From positions 62,001-126,000 of the forward strand of contig NZ_JBHSHD010000002.1 in assembly GCF_042652785.1 (NCBI RefSeq): a DNA stretch of 64,000 nt. Reading direction: 5' to 3'. How positions within the stretch are numbered: the first letter of the stretch is position 1; each line of letters begins with the position of its first letter. This stretch comes from Dokdonella_A ginsengisoli. GTDB taxonomy: Bacteria > Pseudomonadota > Gammaproteobacteria > Xanthomonadales > Rhodanobacteraceae. Below the pieces are notes generated by a model. That model searched no databases. It had not been told where the DNA came from and was given only the letters and a program-made list of their open reading frames with translations. Positions 34,056-42,168 of the stretch are shown here, in pieces. A program made the translations under genes and the position numbers.

Positions 34056-35617
34056 GACGGCATCTTCGCAAAACGGCGTGCGCCGGCGAACAGCTCGGCC
34101 GGCGTCGCGGTCCGCGCGGGGTCGATCGGCAGGATCGGAATATCGAGCAGGCGGCACACGATCTCCGCCGCCGACTCCTTGCGCTCGGCGACCAGCAGGC
34201 CCTCGATCGCATGCAGCTGCAGCCAGTCCCACAGCGCGCGGTAGGAGGTTTCCGCATCGTCCGCGCGCCAGAGGTTGGCGGCGACGACACGCCCGCCCGC
34301 GACCAGCTCGTTGCGCTCGCCGTTCGCGCGCAGGGTCCACACGTCGGCATCGACCACGGACGGTGCGTTCGCACCGACCCACAGCAGGCGCGGCCGCGCC
34401 GCGGCGGCGTCGGCGAAGGCACGCCGCACGCGCCAGTCGAGCACGCGCCGCTCGAACGAGAACAGGGTTCGCCCGACCTCGGCTTCGTAGTCCGGCCAGC
34501 GTTCGCGCAGCACCGCCATGCCGGCCTCGCCCAGACGGCGGCGGCGCTCCTCGCCGAAGCTCGCGCTGCGCGCGTGCCGCACCAGCACGTTGCCGGCGAT
34601 CAGGTGGCGCAGGCCCGCCTGCGCGGCGCGCTGGCAGAAATCGTTCTCCTCGCCGTAGCCCTGCGGGAACGCGGCTTCGTCGAGCTTTCCGACGCGCTCG
34701 ATCACCGCGCGGCGGATGTAGAGGCAGAAACCGTTGCCGGTCGGCAGCGCCGGATACGCCAGTCCCGCCTGCTGCCATAGCGTTCGCGCGGCGCGCTCGA
34801 AGCTCCAGCCGGGCGGCAGCTCGTTGGCCTGCTCCAGCTCCGGCACGGAAAACGCGCCGGCGTTGTCGGACACCGCCGTGGCGGTGCCGACGTCGTCGCG
34901 CGCGTGCGCGGCGCGGCGCAGCCCGGTCAGCCAGTTCGGCCCGACTTCGGTGTCGGCGTTGAGCAGCACGACGTCCGCGCGCCCCGCCGCGTCGATGCCG
35001 CGGTTGGCCGTGGCGGTGAAGCCGCGATTCTCGGCAATGCGCAGCACCTCGACGCCGGCCACGCGCGCGTAGCGCGCCAGCAGCGGCGCGATGCGCGGAT
35101 CGGGGCTGGCGTCGTCGACGACGATCAGGCGCACGCGGCCGGTGGTCCAGGCGAGCACGGAATCGAGGCAGCGCCCGACCAGTTCCGGCGCGTCGTAGAC
35201 CGGCACCACGATCGCGACCTCGGCGGCCGCGGCGTCGACGCCGAACGGAACCGGCTGCGCGGCGGCGGCCGGCGGCGCCAGCGGCGGCGGCGGTGCATCG
35301 GCCGCGCCGATGCCGGCCGAACCCAGGCGCACGTGCAGCGGCCGTTCGGCCAGCGCCTCGCCGTCGCGTCCGCGGCGCGGCATCAGTTGCAGCCAGTCGT
35401 GCCCGGACGGCGCGAAGGCAAAGGTGAAGTCCGCGTGGGCGTGGGCGTCGAGCGGCGACTGCGCGAAATACGCGCCGTCCAGATCCAGCGCGACCGTGTC
35501 GGCGTGGCCGGGCTCGAACTCCAGTCGCAGCTGCGTGCCGTTCCACGCCGCCGCACGCAGCGGCGGCCGCAGCCGCGCGCGCGACGGGCGGAGCAGATGA
35601 CGGACGAACGAGAACAC
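34052..35617 (-). CDS. GT2-family glycosyltransferase with N-terminal extension
   Basis: 521 residues if translation begins at GTG 35617, two bases after the upstream stop; no strong ribosome site, so reinitiation is likely. Residues ~1-140 are a domain I do not recognise. GT2 catalytic part ~150-400: VAIVVPVYDAPELVGRCLDS, LIVVDDASPDP, ENRGFTATANRGI, VVLLNADTEVGPNWL (DxD-like), NDFCQRAAQAGLRH. The last ~120 residues form a third, unassigned segment. Rhamnosyl- or similar transfer is plausible but not shown. Confidence 0.82.
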   Translation of the reverse strand: MFSFVRHLLRPSRARLRPPLRAAAWNGTQLRLEFEPGHADTVALDLDGAYFAQSPLDAHAHADFTFAFAPSGHDWLQLMPRRGRDGEALAERPLHVRLGSAGIGAADAPPPPLAPPAAAAQPVPFGVDAAAAEVAIVVPVYDAPELVGRCLDSVLAWTTGRVRLIVVDDASPDPRIAPLLARYARVAGVEVLRIAENRGFTATANRGIDAAGRADVVLLNADTEVGPNWLTGLRRAAHARDDVGTATAVSDNAGAFSVPELEQANELPPGWSFERAARTLWQQAGLAYPALPTGNGFCLYIRRAVIERVGKLDEAAFPQGYGEENDFCQRAAQAGLRHLIAGNVLVRHARSASFGEERRRRLGEAGMAVLRERWPDYEAEVGRTLFSFERRVLDWRVRRAFADAAAARPRLLWVGANAPSVVDADVWTLRANGERNELVAGGRVVAANLWRADDAETSYRALWDWLQLHAIEGLLVAERKESAAEIVCRLLDIPILPIDPARTATPAELFAGARRFAKMPS

Positions 35618-35619
35618 GC

Positions 35620-38253
35620 TCAGCCGCCGACGCCGGCGTGGCGCGGCGGCTCGACGGCCTCGTCGAGGATGCGGCGTTCGCGGATCGCGTCCCACAAGGC
35701 CTGCGTTTCGGGGTCGAGCGCGGATGGCTGCACGGGCGAGGCATGGGCGAGCGCCGGATCGATCCAGGCGCGCAGCTCGGCGGCGTCGGGCTGGCGCAGA
35801 CCCGGCACGCCGAAGCCGCTCAGTTCCTCATGCAGCCGGCGCGCCAACGCAAGCGGATCGGCCAGCGCCTGCGCGTAGTCGACCAGCACGCGCGGCCAGC
35901 CGCGGCTCGCCTCGAACGCCGCCAGGGTGTACTGCCGCCACAGCGCGAGCGCGTGCTCGCGCGACAGTCCGTTGCGCCGGGCCAGCGATTGCGCGACCGC
36001 CTGCGGCTCGCGCACGACGTGCACGAACACCGGGCGCGTCAGCAGCGGCAGCAGTTCGCGCGCGAGCAGGCACAGGCGCGGCTCCTTGATCAGCCACGGC
36101 CGCCGCGGCTCCAGCGTGCGCAGCACCTCGGCGACGTCGCGGCGGAACGCGTCGACGGCGGCGCCGGGCGCGTGCGCCGGCGGATGCTTCCAGTCGCCGC
36201 CGGCGGCCTCGAGCCGGCGCAGGCAGGCGCCGTGCAGGCGCGCCAGTTCGTAGTGGCCCTTCGGATTGTCCGGGCCGATCAGCAGGTCCGCATCCTCGCC
36301 GGCATAGACGCCCAGCCGTGCCAGCAGGCCGGCCACGCTCGAGGTGCCGGAGCGGTGCATGCCGAGCACGAGGATCTGTCCGCTCGCCGGCTGCGCGAGG
36401 TCGGCCGGCCGATGCACCCGCGGCGTCGGCCGCGGCGGCGCCAGCGTGCCGCCGCGCGCGAGCGCTTCGACGAGGCGGTCGGCACTGGTTTCGACGTCGT
36501 GATCGCGGGCGAAGGACTCGGCGCGCGTGCGCGCGGCGGCGCCGAGCACCTCGCGCCGTTCGAAGGCTTCGCGCAGGCGCGCGACCAGCGCGTCGCGGTC
36601 CGGCTCGGCCCAGCGCCGGCCGGGGCCGGCGTCGATCGTTTTCGCGGCGACGGCGAGGCCGTGTTCTCGCGCGAGGCTCGCCTGGCTGCCGAAGTCGGTG
36701 GCCAGCAGGATCCGGCCGCAGGCGAGCGCTTCGGCCGCGCGCGGATCCCAGCCGCCGCCGCGGCGCGCGGAAACATACGCGTCGGCGGCGGCGAGCAGCT
36801 GCGCGCGCTGGTGCCACGGAAAACCCCAGTCGTCGAGCACGCGCACGCGGCCGCGCGCGGCTCCGTCGGGCAGCGCGTCCAGCGCAGCGCGGATCGCCAG
36901 CGCGTCGCGCCCGGGCAGGATCTGCAGCAGCAGCTCGACCGGCTCGTCGGCGCCGAACGCGGCGCGGAACGCGGCGACCAGCAGGTCCGGTGCGTCGCGC
37001 GCGAGATCCTCGGCCAGCGCGAGGAAGACGAACCGGCCGTGCGGGTGGCGCGGCGCCGGCACGCCGGGATGGCAATAGTCGCGATCGACGCCGAGCGGCA
37101 GGATCTGGATCGGCGTGCGCACGCCGGCGCGCTCGAACGCCTCGCGCTGGAACGCATCGGGCACCAGCAGCAGGTCGAGCGAACGCGCACCGCGCGCCGC
37201 CTGCGGCGAGGCGGTTTCGCAGTCGCTCAAGCCCACGCCGACGCGCCAGCGGCCGCGCGCCTGCGCGAAAGCGTCTTCCGCGCCGCAGGCGATCGCGGCG
37301 GCCGGCACGGCCGGCAGGCGCCGCCGCGCGGCCAGGTCGAGGCGGCCGTCCTGCGCGTCGGCGCATTCGCGCGCGGTCGGCGCGAAGCCCATGCGCAGGC
37401 CGCGCGCGTCGAGCCGCCGCACGAACAGGCGCGCGAGTTCCGCCGTGGCACCCGGAAAGCGCGTGGCGCCGTGCCACAGCACGTCGCCGCGGTAGTCCGC
37501 GCGCAGCCGCTCGCGCCAGCGCGCGGCGAACGCGGCGCGGCTGTCGGCGAACAGGCGGCTGCGGAAGCCGCCGTCGTCCTGGGTCGAGCCGTGCTGGTCG
37601 TGGCGCAGCGTGACGCCGCCGGCGACGACGCTGGCGATGCCGAAGTCGGCGGCGCGCAGGCAGCAGTCGGTGTCCTCGAAATAGCTGTGGAAGGCCTCGT
37701 CGAGGCCGCCAATGCGCGCGATCGCGTCGCGGCGCAGGTAAGCGAGCGCGAAGGCGATCGCCTGCACGCGGCGCAGGTGCGGGTACTGCGCGACCTCGCG
37801 CTCGACGTGGGCGGATTCGGTCTGCTGGCCGTGCAGGTCGTCCGGCTCGATGTAGCCGCCGACGTGGTAGACGCGCCCTTCGGCTTCCGGGCCGAGCAGG
37901 CGGCAGCCGACGATACCGGTCGCCGGATCGGCGTAGGCGGCGTCGCGCAGGCGGCCGAGCCAGTCGGGCTGGGTGAACACCAGGTCGTTGTTGAGCAGCA
38001 CGACGTCGTCGTCGGCGGGCGCCGCAGCGATTCCGGCGTTCATGCCGCGCACGAAGCCGAGGTTGCGCGGCAGGCGCAGCGTGCGCACGCGGCCGGCGTA
38101 AGCGGCCAGGCCGTCCGGGGTCTCGTCCTCGCTGCCGTTGTCGACCACCAGCACTTCGGCGAAGTCGAGATCGCTGGCGAGCAGCGAATCCAGGCAGCGC
38201 CGCGTCAGCGGCCACTGGTTCCAGGCGAGCACGATGAGGGTCGTGCCGCGCAC
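35620..38253 (-). CDS. Three-domain protein: GT2 glycosyltransferase, GT-B glycosyltransferase, sulfotransferase
   Basis: 877 residues from GTG 38253, which has GGAGG seven to eight bases upstream. Residues ~1-280 are GT2 (LIVLAWNQWPLTRRCLDSLL, LVVDNGSEDETPDG, VLLNNDLVFTQPDWL, YFEDTDCCLRA). Residues ~280-590 are GT-B/GT4-like (LLLVPDAFQREAFERAGV, AADAYVSARRGGGWDPRAAE). Residues ~620-877 are a sulfotransferase with the PAPS 5'-phosphosulfate loop LVLGMHRSGTSSVAGLLARL, and HVVREPQAVAQSLARR for the 3'-phosphate. One chain could add two sugars and a sulfate. The preceding 87-residue ORF stops three bases before this start. Confidence 0.87.
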   Translation of the reverse strand: MRGTTLIVLAWNQWPLTRRCLDSLLASDLDFAEVLVVDNGSEDETPDGLAAYAGRVRTLRLPRNLGFVRGMNAGIAAAPADDDVVLLNNDLVFTQPDWLGRLRDAAYADPATGIVGCRLLGPEAEGRVYHVGGYIEPDDLHGQQTESAHVEREVAQYPHLRRVQAIAFALAYLRRDAIARIGGLDEAFHSYFEDTDCCLRAADFGIASVVAGGVTLRHDQHGSTQDDGGFRSRLFADSRAAFAARWRERLRADYRGDVLWHGATRFPGATAELARLFVRRLDARGLRMGFAPTARECADAQDGRLDLAARRRLPAVPAAAIACGAEDAFAQARGRWRVGVGLSDCETASPQAARGARSLDLLLVPDAFQREAFERAGVRTPIQILPLGVDRDYCHPGVPAPRHPHGRFVFLALAEDLARDAPDLLVAAFRAAFGADEPVELLLQILPGRDALAIRAALDALPDGAARGRVRVLDDWGFPWHQRAQLLAAADAYVSARRGGGWDPRAAEALACGRILLATDFGSQASLAREHGLAVAAKTIDAGPGRRWAEPDRDALVARLREAFERREVLGAAARTRAESFARDHDVETSADRLVEALARGGTLAPPRPTPRVHRPADLAQPASGQILVLGMHRSGTSSVAGLLARLGVYAGEDADLLIGPDNPKGHYELARLHGACLRRLEAAGGDWKHPPAHAPGAAVDAFRRDVAEVLRTLEPRRPWLIKEPRLCLLARELLPLLTRPVFVHVVREPQAVAQSLARRNGLSREHALALWRQYTLAAFEASRGWPRVLVDYAQALADPLALARRLHEELSGFGVPGLRQPDAAELRAWIDPALAHASPVQPSALDPETQALWDAIRERRILDEAVEPPRHAGVGG

Positions 38254-38255
38254 GG

Positions 38256-38519
38256 CTAGTCCTCCGTCCGCCAGGCCGCCGCCAGCGCGCGATCGACGTC
38301 GCCGAGCGCGAAGCTGGCGATCGGCGTCTGCAGCAGCGCGGCGACGTTCTCCGCCGCGGCCGACGGACACGCGGCTTCGGCGAGCACGCGGCGCCGGCGC
38401 TGCGCCTGGACCGCGCCCGGTTCGCGCGCCAGGCGCGCGGCGGCCAGCGCGAGCTGACCGGGCGCCATACCGAGCCGGCGCGCGAGCGCCTGCAGGCGGG
38501 CGGTATCCACCTGGTTCAT
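38256..38519 (-). CDS. Small protein of unknown function within the polysaccharide locus
   Basis: 87 residues, MNQVDTARLQALARRLGMAP onward, predicted all-helical, Ala/Arg/Leu-rich, ending RALAAAWRTED. Its ATG overlaps the wzt stop (ATGA) and its TAG sits two bases before the next GTG, so it is locked into the operon by spacing. No family recognised. The longer frame upstream only overlaps wzt antisense-like sequence and is rejected. Confidence 0.65.
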   Translation of the reverse strand: MNQVDTARLQALARRLGMAPGQLALAAARLAREPGAVQAQRRRRVLAEAACPSAAAENVAALLQTPIASFALGDVDRALAAAWRTED

Positions 38520-39235
38520 GCCGGCACCGCGGTCAGGTGCAGGTCGCGATGGTAGGCCTCGAACACCTCGTCGCGGTCGCCTTCGAGCACGCTCTTGCCG
38601 TGCTCGACCCACAGCACGCGATCGCACAGCGAAGCGATCTGGTTCTCGTCGTGGCTGACCAGCACCACCGTGTGCCCCTCGCCCATGCGCGCGCGCAGCG
38701 CGGCGCCGGATTTCTGCTGGAACTCGGCGTCGCCGACGGCGAGCACCTCGTCGATCAGCAGCACGTCCGGCTCGACCTGGATCGCCACCGAGAACGCCAG
38801 GCGCATCATCATGCCCGACGAATAGGCGGCGATCGGCTGCTCGAAGAAGTCGCCCAGTTCGGAGAATTCGCGGATCGCCGGCAGGCGCGCGGTGATCTCG
38901 CGGCGGCGCAGGCCGAGCATCAGGCCGGACAGGATCGCGTTGTCGCGGCCGGACAGGTGCGGCGTGAAGCCGAGTGCCAGCGACAGCAGCTGGCACGACA
39001 CCGGACCGCGCCGCACCGTGCCGCGGTCGGGCGCGAGGATGCCGGCGATCACGCGCAGCAGGGTGCTCTTGCCGGCGCCGTTGCGGCCGATCACGCCCAG
39101 GCGCTGGCCGCGGCGCAGGGTGAGGTCGACGTCTTCCAGCGCCCAGAAGCGGTTTTCGTTCATGCGCCGCTGCGAACTGAACGCGACGCCGACGTTGCGC
39201 AGTTCGACCAGGATCTCGTTCGGGTCTACCGGCAT
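38516..39235 (-). CDS. wzt: Polysaccharide ABC exporter ATP-binding subunit
   Basis: 239 residues. Walker A GRNGAGKST (~51-59), signature YSSGMMMRLAFS, Walker B VLLIDEVLAVGD, H-loop VSHDENQI: the characteristic Wzt/TagH/KpsT set for exporting lipid-linked glycans. It ends right after the nucleotide domain, so there is no C-terminal carbohydrate-binding domain of the kind that recognises the chain terminus in E. coli O9a Wzt. Works with the permease 7 bp upstream. Confidence 0.9.
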   Translation of the reverse strand: MPVDPNEILVELRNVGVAFSSQRRMNENRFWALEDVDLTLRRGQRLGVIGRNGAGKSTLLRVIAGILAPDRGTVRRGPVSCQLLSLALGFTPHLSGRDNAILSGLMLGLRRREITARLPAIREFSELGDFFEQPIAAYSSGMMMRLAFSVAIQVEPDVLLIDEVLAVGDAEFQQKSGAALRARMGEGHTVVLVSHDENQIASLCDRVLWVEHGKSVLEGDRDEVFEAYHRDLHLTAVPA

Positions 39236-39242
39236 GCGTCCC

Positions 39243-40004
39243 TCACGCGGCGAGCTTGGGATAGCGCGGCGCCAGCCGCGAGATGACGAACGCGCCGATC
39301 GCGCACGCGACCAGGGCGATCAGGCTGGCCTTGGTCAGGCCGACCCAGTTCGGCCACAGGCCGTGCATGAGGATGCCGCGCGCGGCGTCCATCAGCACCG
39401 CGATCGGGTTCAGCGCGAGGATCTCGCGCAGCGGCGAGGGCACGTTGGAGAGCATGAACACCACGCCCGACAGGTACATCACCACGTTCAGCACCTGCTC
39501 GATGACGAAGCGCAGGTCCGGCAACAGCGGCACCACCGCGCCGATCACGAAGCCGACGCCGGCCGACAGCAGCAGGATCGCCACGAACAGCGGCAGCAGG
39601 CCGAAGTAGGCGAGGTTCGGCGGATAGCCGGCGAACCACAGGATCAGCAGCAGCACGGCGAAGATGTAGAAGAACTTCACCGTGTCCGACAGCATCGCCA
39701 CGATCGGGAACACCAGCGGCGGCAGGCGCACCTGGCGCACCAGGTTCAGGTTGCTCCAGATCGCGTGGCCGCCGTGGATCATGCACGACTTCATCCACTG
39801 CCACAGCGTCACGCCGATCAGCAGCGACGGCAGGTAGTCCGGCCCGCCGGCGCGCAGGATCACATGGATCAGCAGCCACCACACGGCCATCTGCATGGCC
39901 GGGTCGAGCACCCACCAGGCCAGGCCGAGATAGCTGCGCGCGCGCTCGGCGCGCAGTTCCGCGTAGGTGCTGAAGAGGACCAGTTCGATCAGATGTTGAC
40001 GCAT
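39243..40004 (-). CDS. wzm: Polysaccharide ABC exporter permease
   Basis: 253 residues from ATG 40004, giving the family-typical beginning MRQHLIELVLFSTYAELRAE. An in-frame GTG at 40055 overlaps the upstream stop (GTGA) and is a possible alternative start adding 17 residues. ABC-2 type membrane domain with six helices; YLGLAWWVLDPAMQMAVWWL and the conserved loop NLNLVRQVRLPPLVFP are typical of Wzm proteins. Exports the glycan built by the surrounding transferases across the inner membrane. Confidence 0.88.
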   Translation of the reverse strand: MRQHLIELVLFSTYAELRAERARSYLGLAWWVLDPAMQMAVWWLLIHVILRAGGPDYLPSLLIGVTLWQWMKSCMIHGGHAIWSNLNLVRQVRLPPLVFPIVAMLSDTVKFFYIFAVLLLILWFAGYPPNLAYFGLLPLFVAILLLSAGVGFVIGAVVPLLPDLRFVIEQVLNVVMYLSGVVFMLSNVPSPLREILALNPIAVLMDAARGILMHGLWPNWVGLTKASLIALVACAIGAFVISRLAPRYPKLAA

Positions 40005-40051
40005 GGGCGAAGCGGAAGGGAAAACCTTGCGAGGATACCGGATTCCGCCGC

Positions 40052-41434
40052 TCACGCCGCGCAGAGGCGGTCGAGCGCGGGACCGGCGAAGGCGAGGAAC
40101 AGCAGCAGGCCAGCCAGCGCCGCGCCGAGGACCAGGCGCGGCGGCGTCAGCGCGATCGCGTCGAAGCGCCGCGCGCAGGCGCGCGCGCGCAGGGCCGCCA
40201 GGAAGCTACCGGCAAAGCCGCACAGGAACGGCAGCAGCGGCAGCAGGAAGCGCGCCTTGACGTGGATCAGCGCGAACAGCGCGAGCTGGTAGGCGACGAA
40301 CAGGGCGGCCACCAGCGCCAGTCGGTCCGGCCGGCGCCGCCAGCCGGCGAGGCCGAACGCGGCAGCGGCGAGGATCAGCGCATGGAAGGCGTCGCTGGCG
40401 AGAGTCAACGTGCGCGTCAGCCACGGCGGCGTGCTGTAGACCGACAGGTGCCCGGCGCAGGCCGGCCCCGGCAGCTGCGACAGCAGCGGCGTCTTCGCGC
40501 TGAACAGGCGGAAATACTGGCGTCCGAGCTGGTCGGCCACGACCGCCGCGGCGCCGCGCTCGGCGAGCAGCGCGCGGATCTTTTCCAGGTAGACCGCGTT
40601 GCGTTCCTGCGGCGTGGCGCCGCTGTCGAGGAAGGCCGGCAGGGTCGCACCGCCCATGTCGAGCACGTAGTCGCTGCGCCAGCGGTCGGTCAGGCCAACC
40701 CAGAGGTTGTACACCGAGCTGTCGGCGATCATCGGCCGGCCGTACTCGCGCCAGCCGTGCCACAGCGCCGGCGCGGTGACGAGGCCGAGGCCGACCACGA
40801 ACAGCGCGGCCGGCCGCCAGACCAGCCAGGGACGTTCGCGGCGCAGGAACACGATCAGGAACGCCGGCCAGAACGCCGACAGCAGGCTCTTGGCCAGGAT
40901 CGCAAGGCCCACGCAGGCGCCGGCGGCGAGGGCGCGCAGGCCCGACGCGGCGCGCGCGAGCAGGCAGAACGCCGCCAGCAGCAGGGTCAGGTGCGGGATT
41001 TCCGGCCACAGCCAGTGCGAATAGGCCGCGATCGACGGGTTCAGCAGGAACAGCGCCGCCGCCGTGTTCGCCGCGGCGACGCTGCCGCCGAGCGTGCGCC
41101 ACAGGTCGCGCAGCAGGGCGCCGCAGAGGACGAACAGCGCGGTCTGCGCGAGCTGCACGGCGAGCACGTGCACGCCGGCGAGCGCGTAGACGGCCGCCAG
41201 CAGCAGCGGCTGCAGCGGCGGCCAGATCGTGCTCGGCATCCACGCTCCGCCGGCGAGGATCGCAAGCGCGAAGTCGTGGTAGGCGTTTTCGTCGCCGATC
41301 AGCCGCTTCGCGCCCCAGGCGTACCAGGCGCTCCACAGCAGCGCCTGGGAAACGGCGAACAGAACGATGAAAGCCGCCGCCGCGGCGCGCCGGTTGCGCC
41401 GGCGCAGCGCCGGAAGCGCGGCCGCGACGTTCAT
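40052..41434 (-). CDS. GT-C fold membrane glycosyltransferase
   Basis: 460 residues, about eleven helices. The first periplasmic loop holds GDENAYHDFALAILAGG, with the D-E pair expected for the catalytic site, and TIWPPLQPLLLAAVYALAG. Likely transfers a sugar from a polyprenyl-phosphate donor on the periplasmic side, for example decorating the exported glycan. Begins 13 bp after the lipoprotein gene; its stop overlaps a possible GTG start of wzm. Confidence 0.82.
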   Translation of the reverse strand: MNVAAALPALRRRNRRAAAAAFIVLFAVSQALLWSAWYAWGAKRLIGDENAYHDFALAILAGGAWMPSTIWPPLQPLLLAAVYALAGVHVLAVQLAQTALFVLCGALLRDLWRTLGGSVAAANTAAALFLLNPSIAAYSHWLWPEIPHLTLLLAAFCLLARAASGLRALAAGACVGLAILAKSLLSAFWPAFLIVFLRRERPWLVWRPAALFVVGLGLVTAPALWHGWREYGRPMIADSSVYNLWVGLTDRWRSDYVLDMGGATLPAFLDSGATPQERNAVYLEKIRALLAERGAAAVVADQLGRQYFRLFSAKTPLLSQLPGPACAGHLSVYSTPPWLTRTLTLASDAFHALILAAAAFGLAGWRRRPDRLALVAALFVAYQLALFALIHVKARFLLPLLPFLCGFAGSFLAALRARACARRFDAIALTPPRLVLGAALAGLLLFLAFAGPALDRLCAA

Positions 41435-41447
41435 CGCGGCGCGGCGG

Positions 41448-41999
41448 TCATTCCTTCGCCGGCGCGACCGGCTGCGGCGCCGGGCTGCCGACGGCGCGGC
41501 GCTTGGCCGGCGCCTTGAACACCGGCGAGATCTTCTCCTTCGATCCGTCGGTGTTGGTCTGCTCGATGTAGTACCAGTATTCCTTGCACGGATCGATCGT
41601 GTCGTCGCGGAACTCGTACTTGTGCGTCTCGTCCGAGGTGCCGGCGCCGAGGATCGGTTCCTTCGTCAGCTTGGCGAACTCGCCCTTCTCCGAGTCGCCG
41701 CGCCACACGTCGAAGCCGAAATTGTTCTGCTCGCTGGCGGTGGACCAGCGCGCGGTGTTGAAGGCGCGCTGGTCGGCCGCGACCTTCGACTGGTCGCCGC
41801 ACTCGCCTTCCGGGATCTCCTTGACCGGAGCGGCGGCTTCGGCCGGCTTCGGCGCCTCGGCGGCGGGCGCGGCGGCCGGCACGTTTGCCGCGGGCGCCGG
41901 CGGAGCCTTCGGCGCGACCGGTTCCGACGGCGGCGGACTGCAGGCGGCCAGGGCGACGGCCAGGGCGGTGGCCAGGGAGATCGGGACGAGCGGGCGCAT
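41448..41999 (-). CDS. Putative lipoprotein with a beta-sandwich-like domain
   Basis: 183 residues. GGAG precedes ATG 41999; lipobox LAACS. An Ala/Pro-rich spacer (PVAPKAPPAPAANVPAAAPA) leads to a ~90-residue domain: ARWSTASEQNNFGFDVWRGD, KYEFRDDTIDPCKEYWYYIE, resembling a fibronectin-III-like strand order. Single pair of cysteines in the domain (GECGD, DPCKE). First gene of the minus arm; role unknown, perhaps an envelope partner of the exporter. Confidence 0.7.
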   Translation of the reverse strand: MRPLVPISLATALAVALAACSPPPSEPVAPKAPPAPAANVPAAAPAAEAPKPAEAAAPVKEIPEGECGDQSKVAADQRAFNTARWSTASEQNNFGFDVWRGDSEKGEFAKLTKEPILGAGTSDETHKYEFRDDTIDPCKEYWYYIEQTNTDGSKEKISPVFKAPAKRRAVGSPAPQPVAPAKE

Positions 42000-42116
42000 G
42001 CGGACTCCGGCGTTTCGCGACAGGTCGGCAACGATAGTCGTCCGGTACCGGCGCTGGCAACCGGCGCGGCGCGCCCTGCCGCGCCGGCGCGGTTTCGCAT
42101 CCGCGCGCCGGCCCGC

Positions 42117-42122
42117 CATAAT
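42117..42122 (+). promoter_or_regulatory. Possible -10 element of the plus-strand glycan arm
   Basis: CATAAT lies 46 bases before the chosen GTG start at 42169 in an otherwise GC-rich stretch, with TTTCGC 18 bases upstream as a weak -35. Its position over the alternative ATG at 42121 argues against that ATG. Confidence 0.35.
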
Positions 42123-42168
42123 GCGCGACCGCCCGCAGGGCGAAGCTCCACAGACGGGATGGGAACGC

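Noticed and set aside
35638..38259. Long plus-strand frame opposite the GT/sulfotransferase fusion
   Set aside because: Antisense shadow; low-complexity composition and no start signal.
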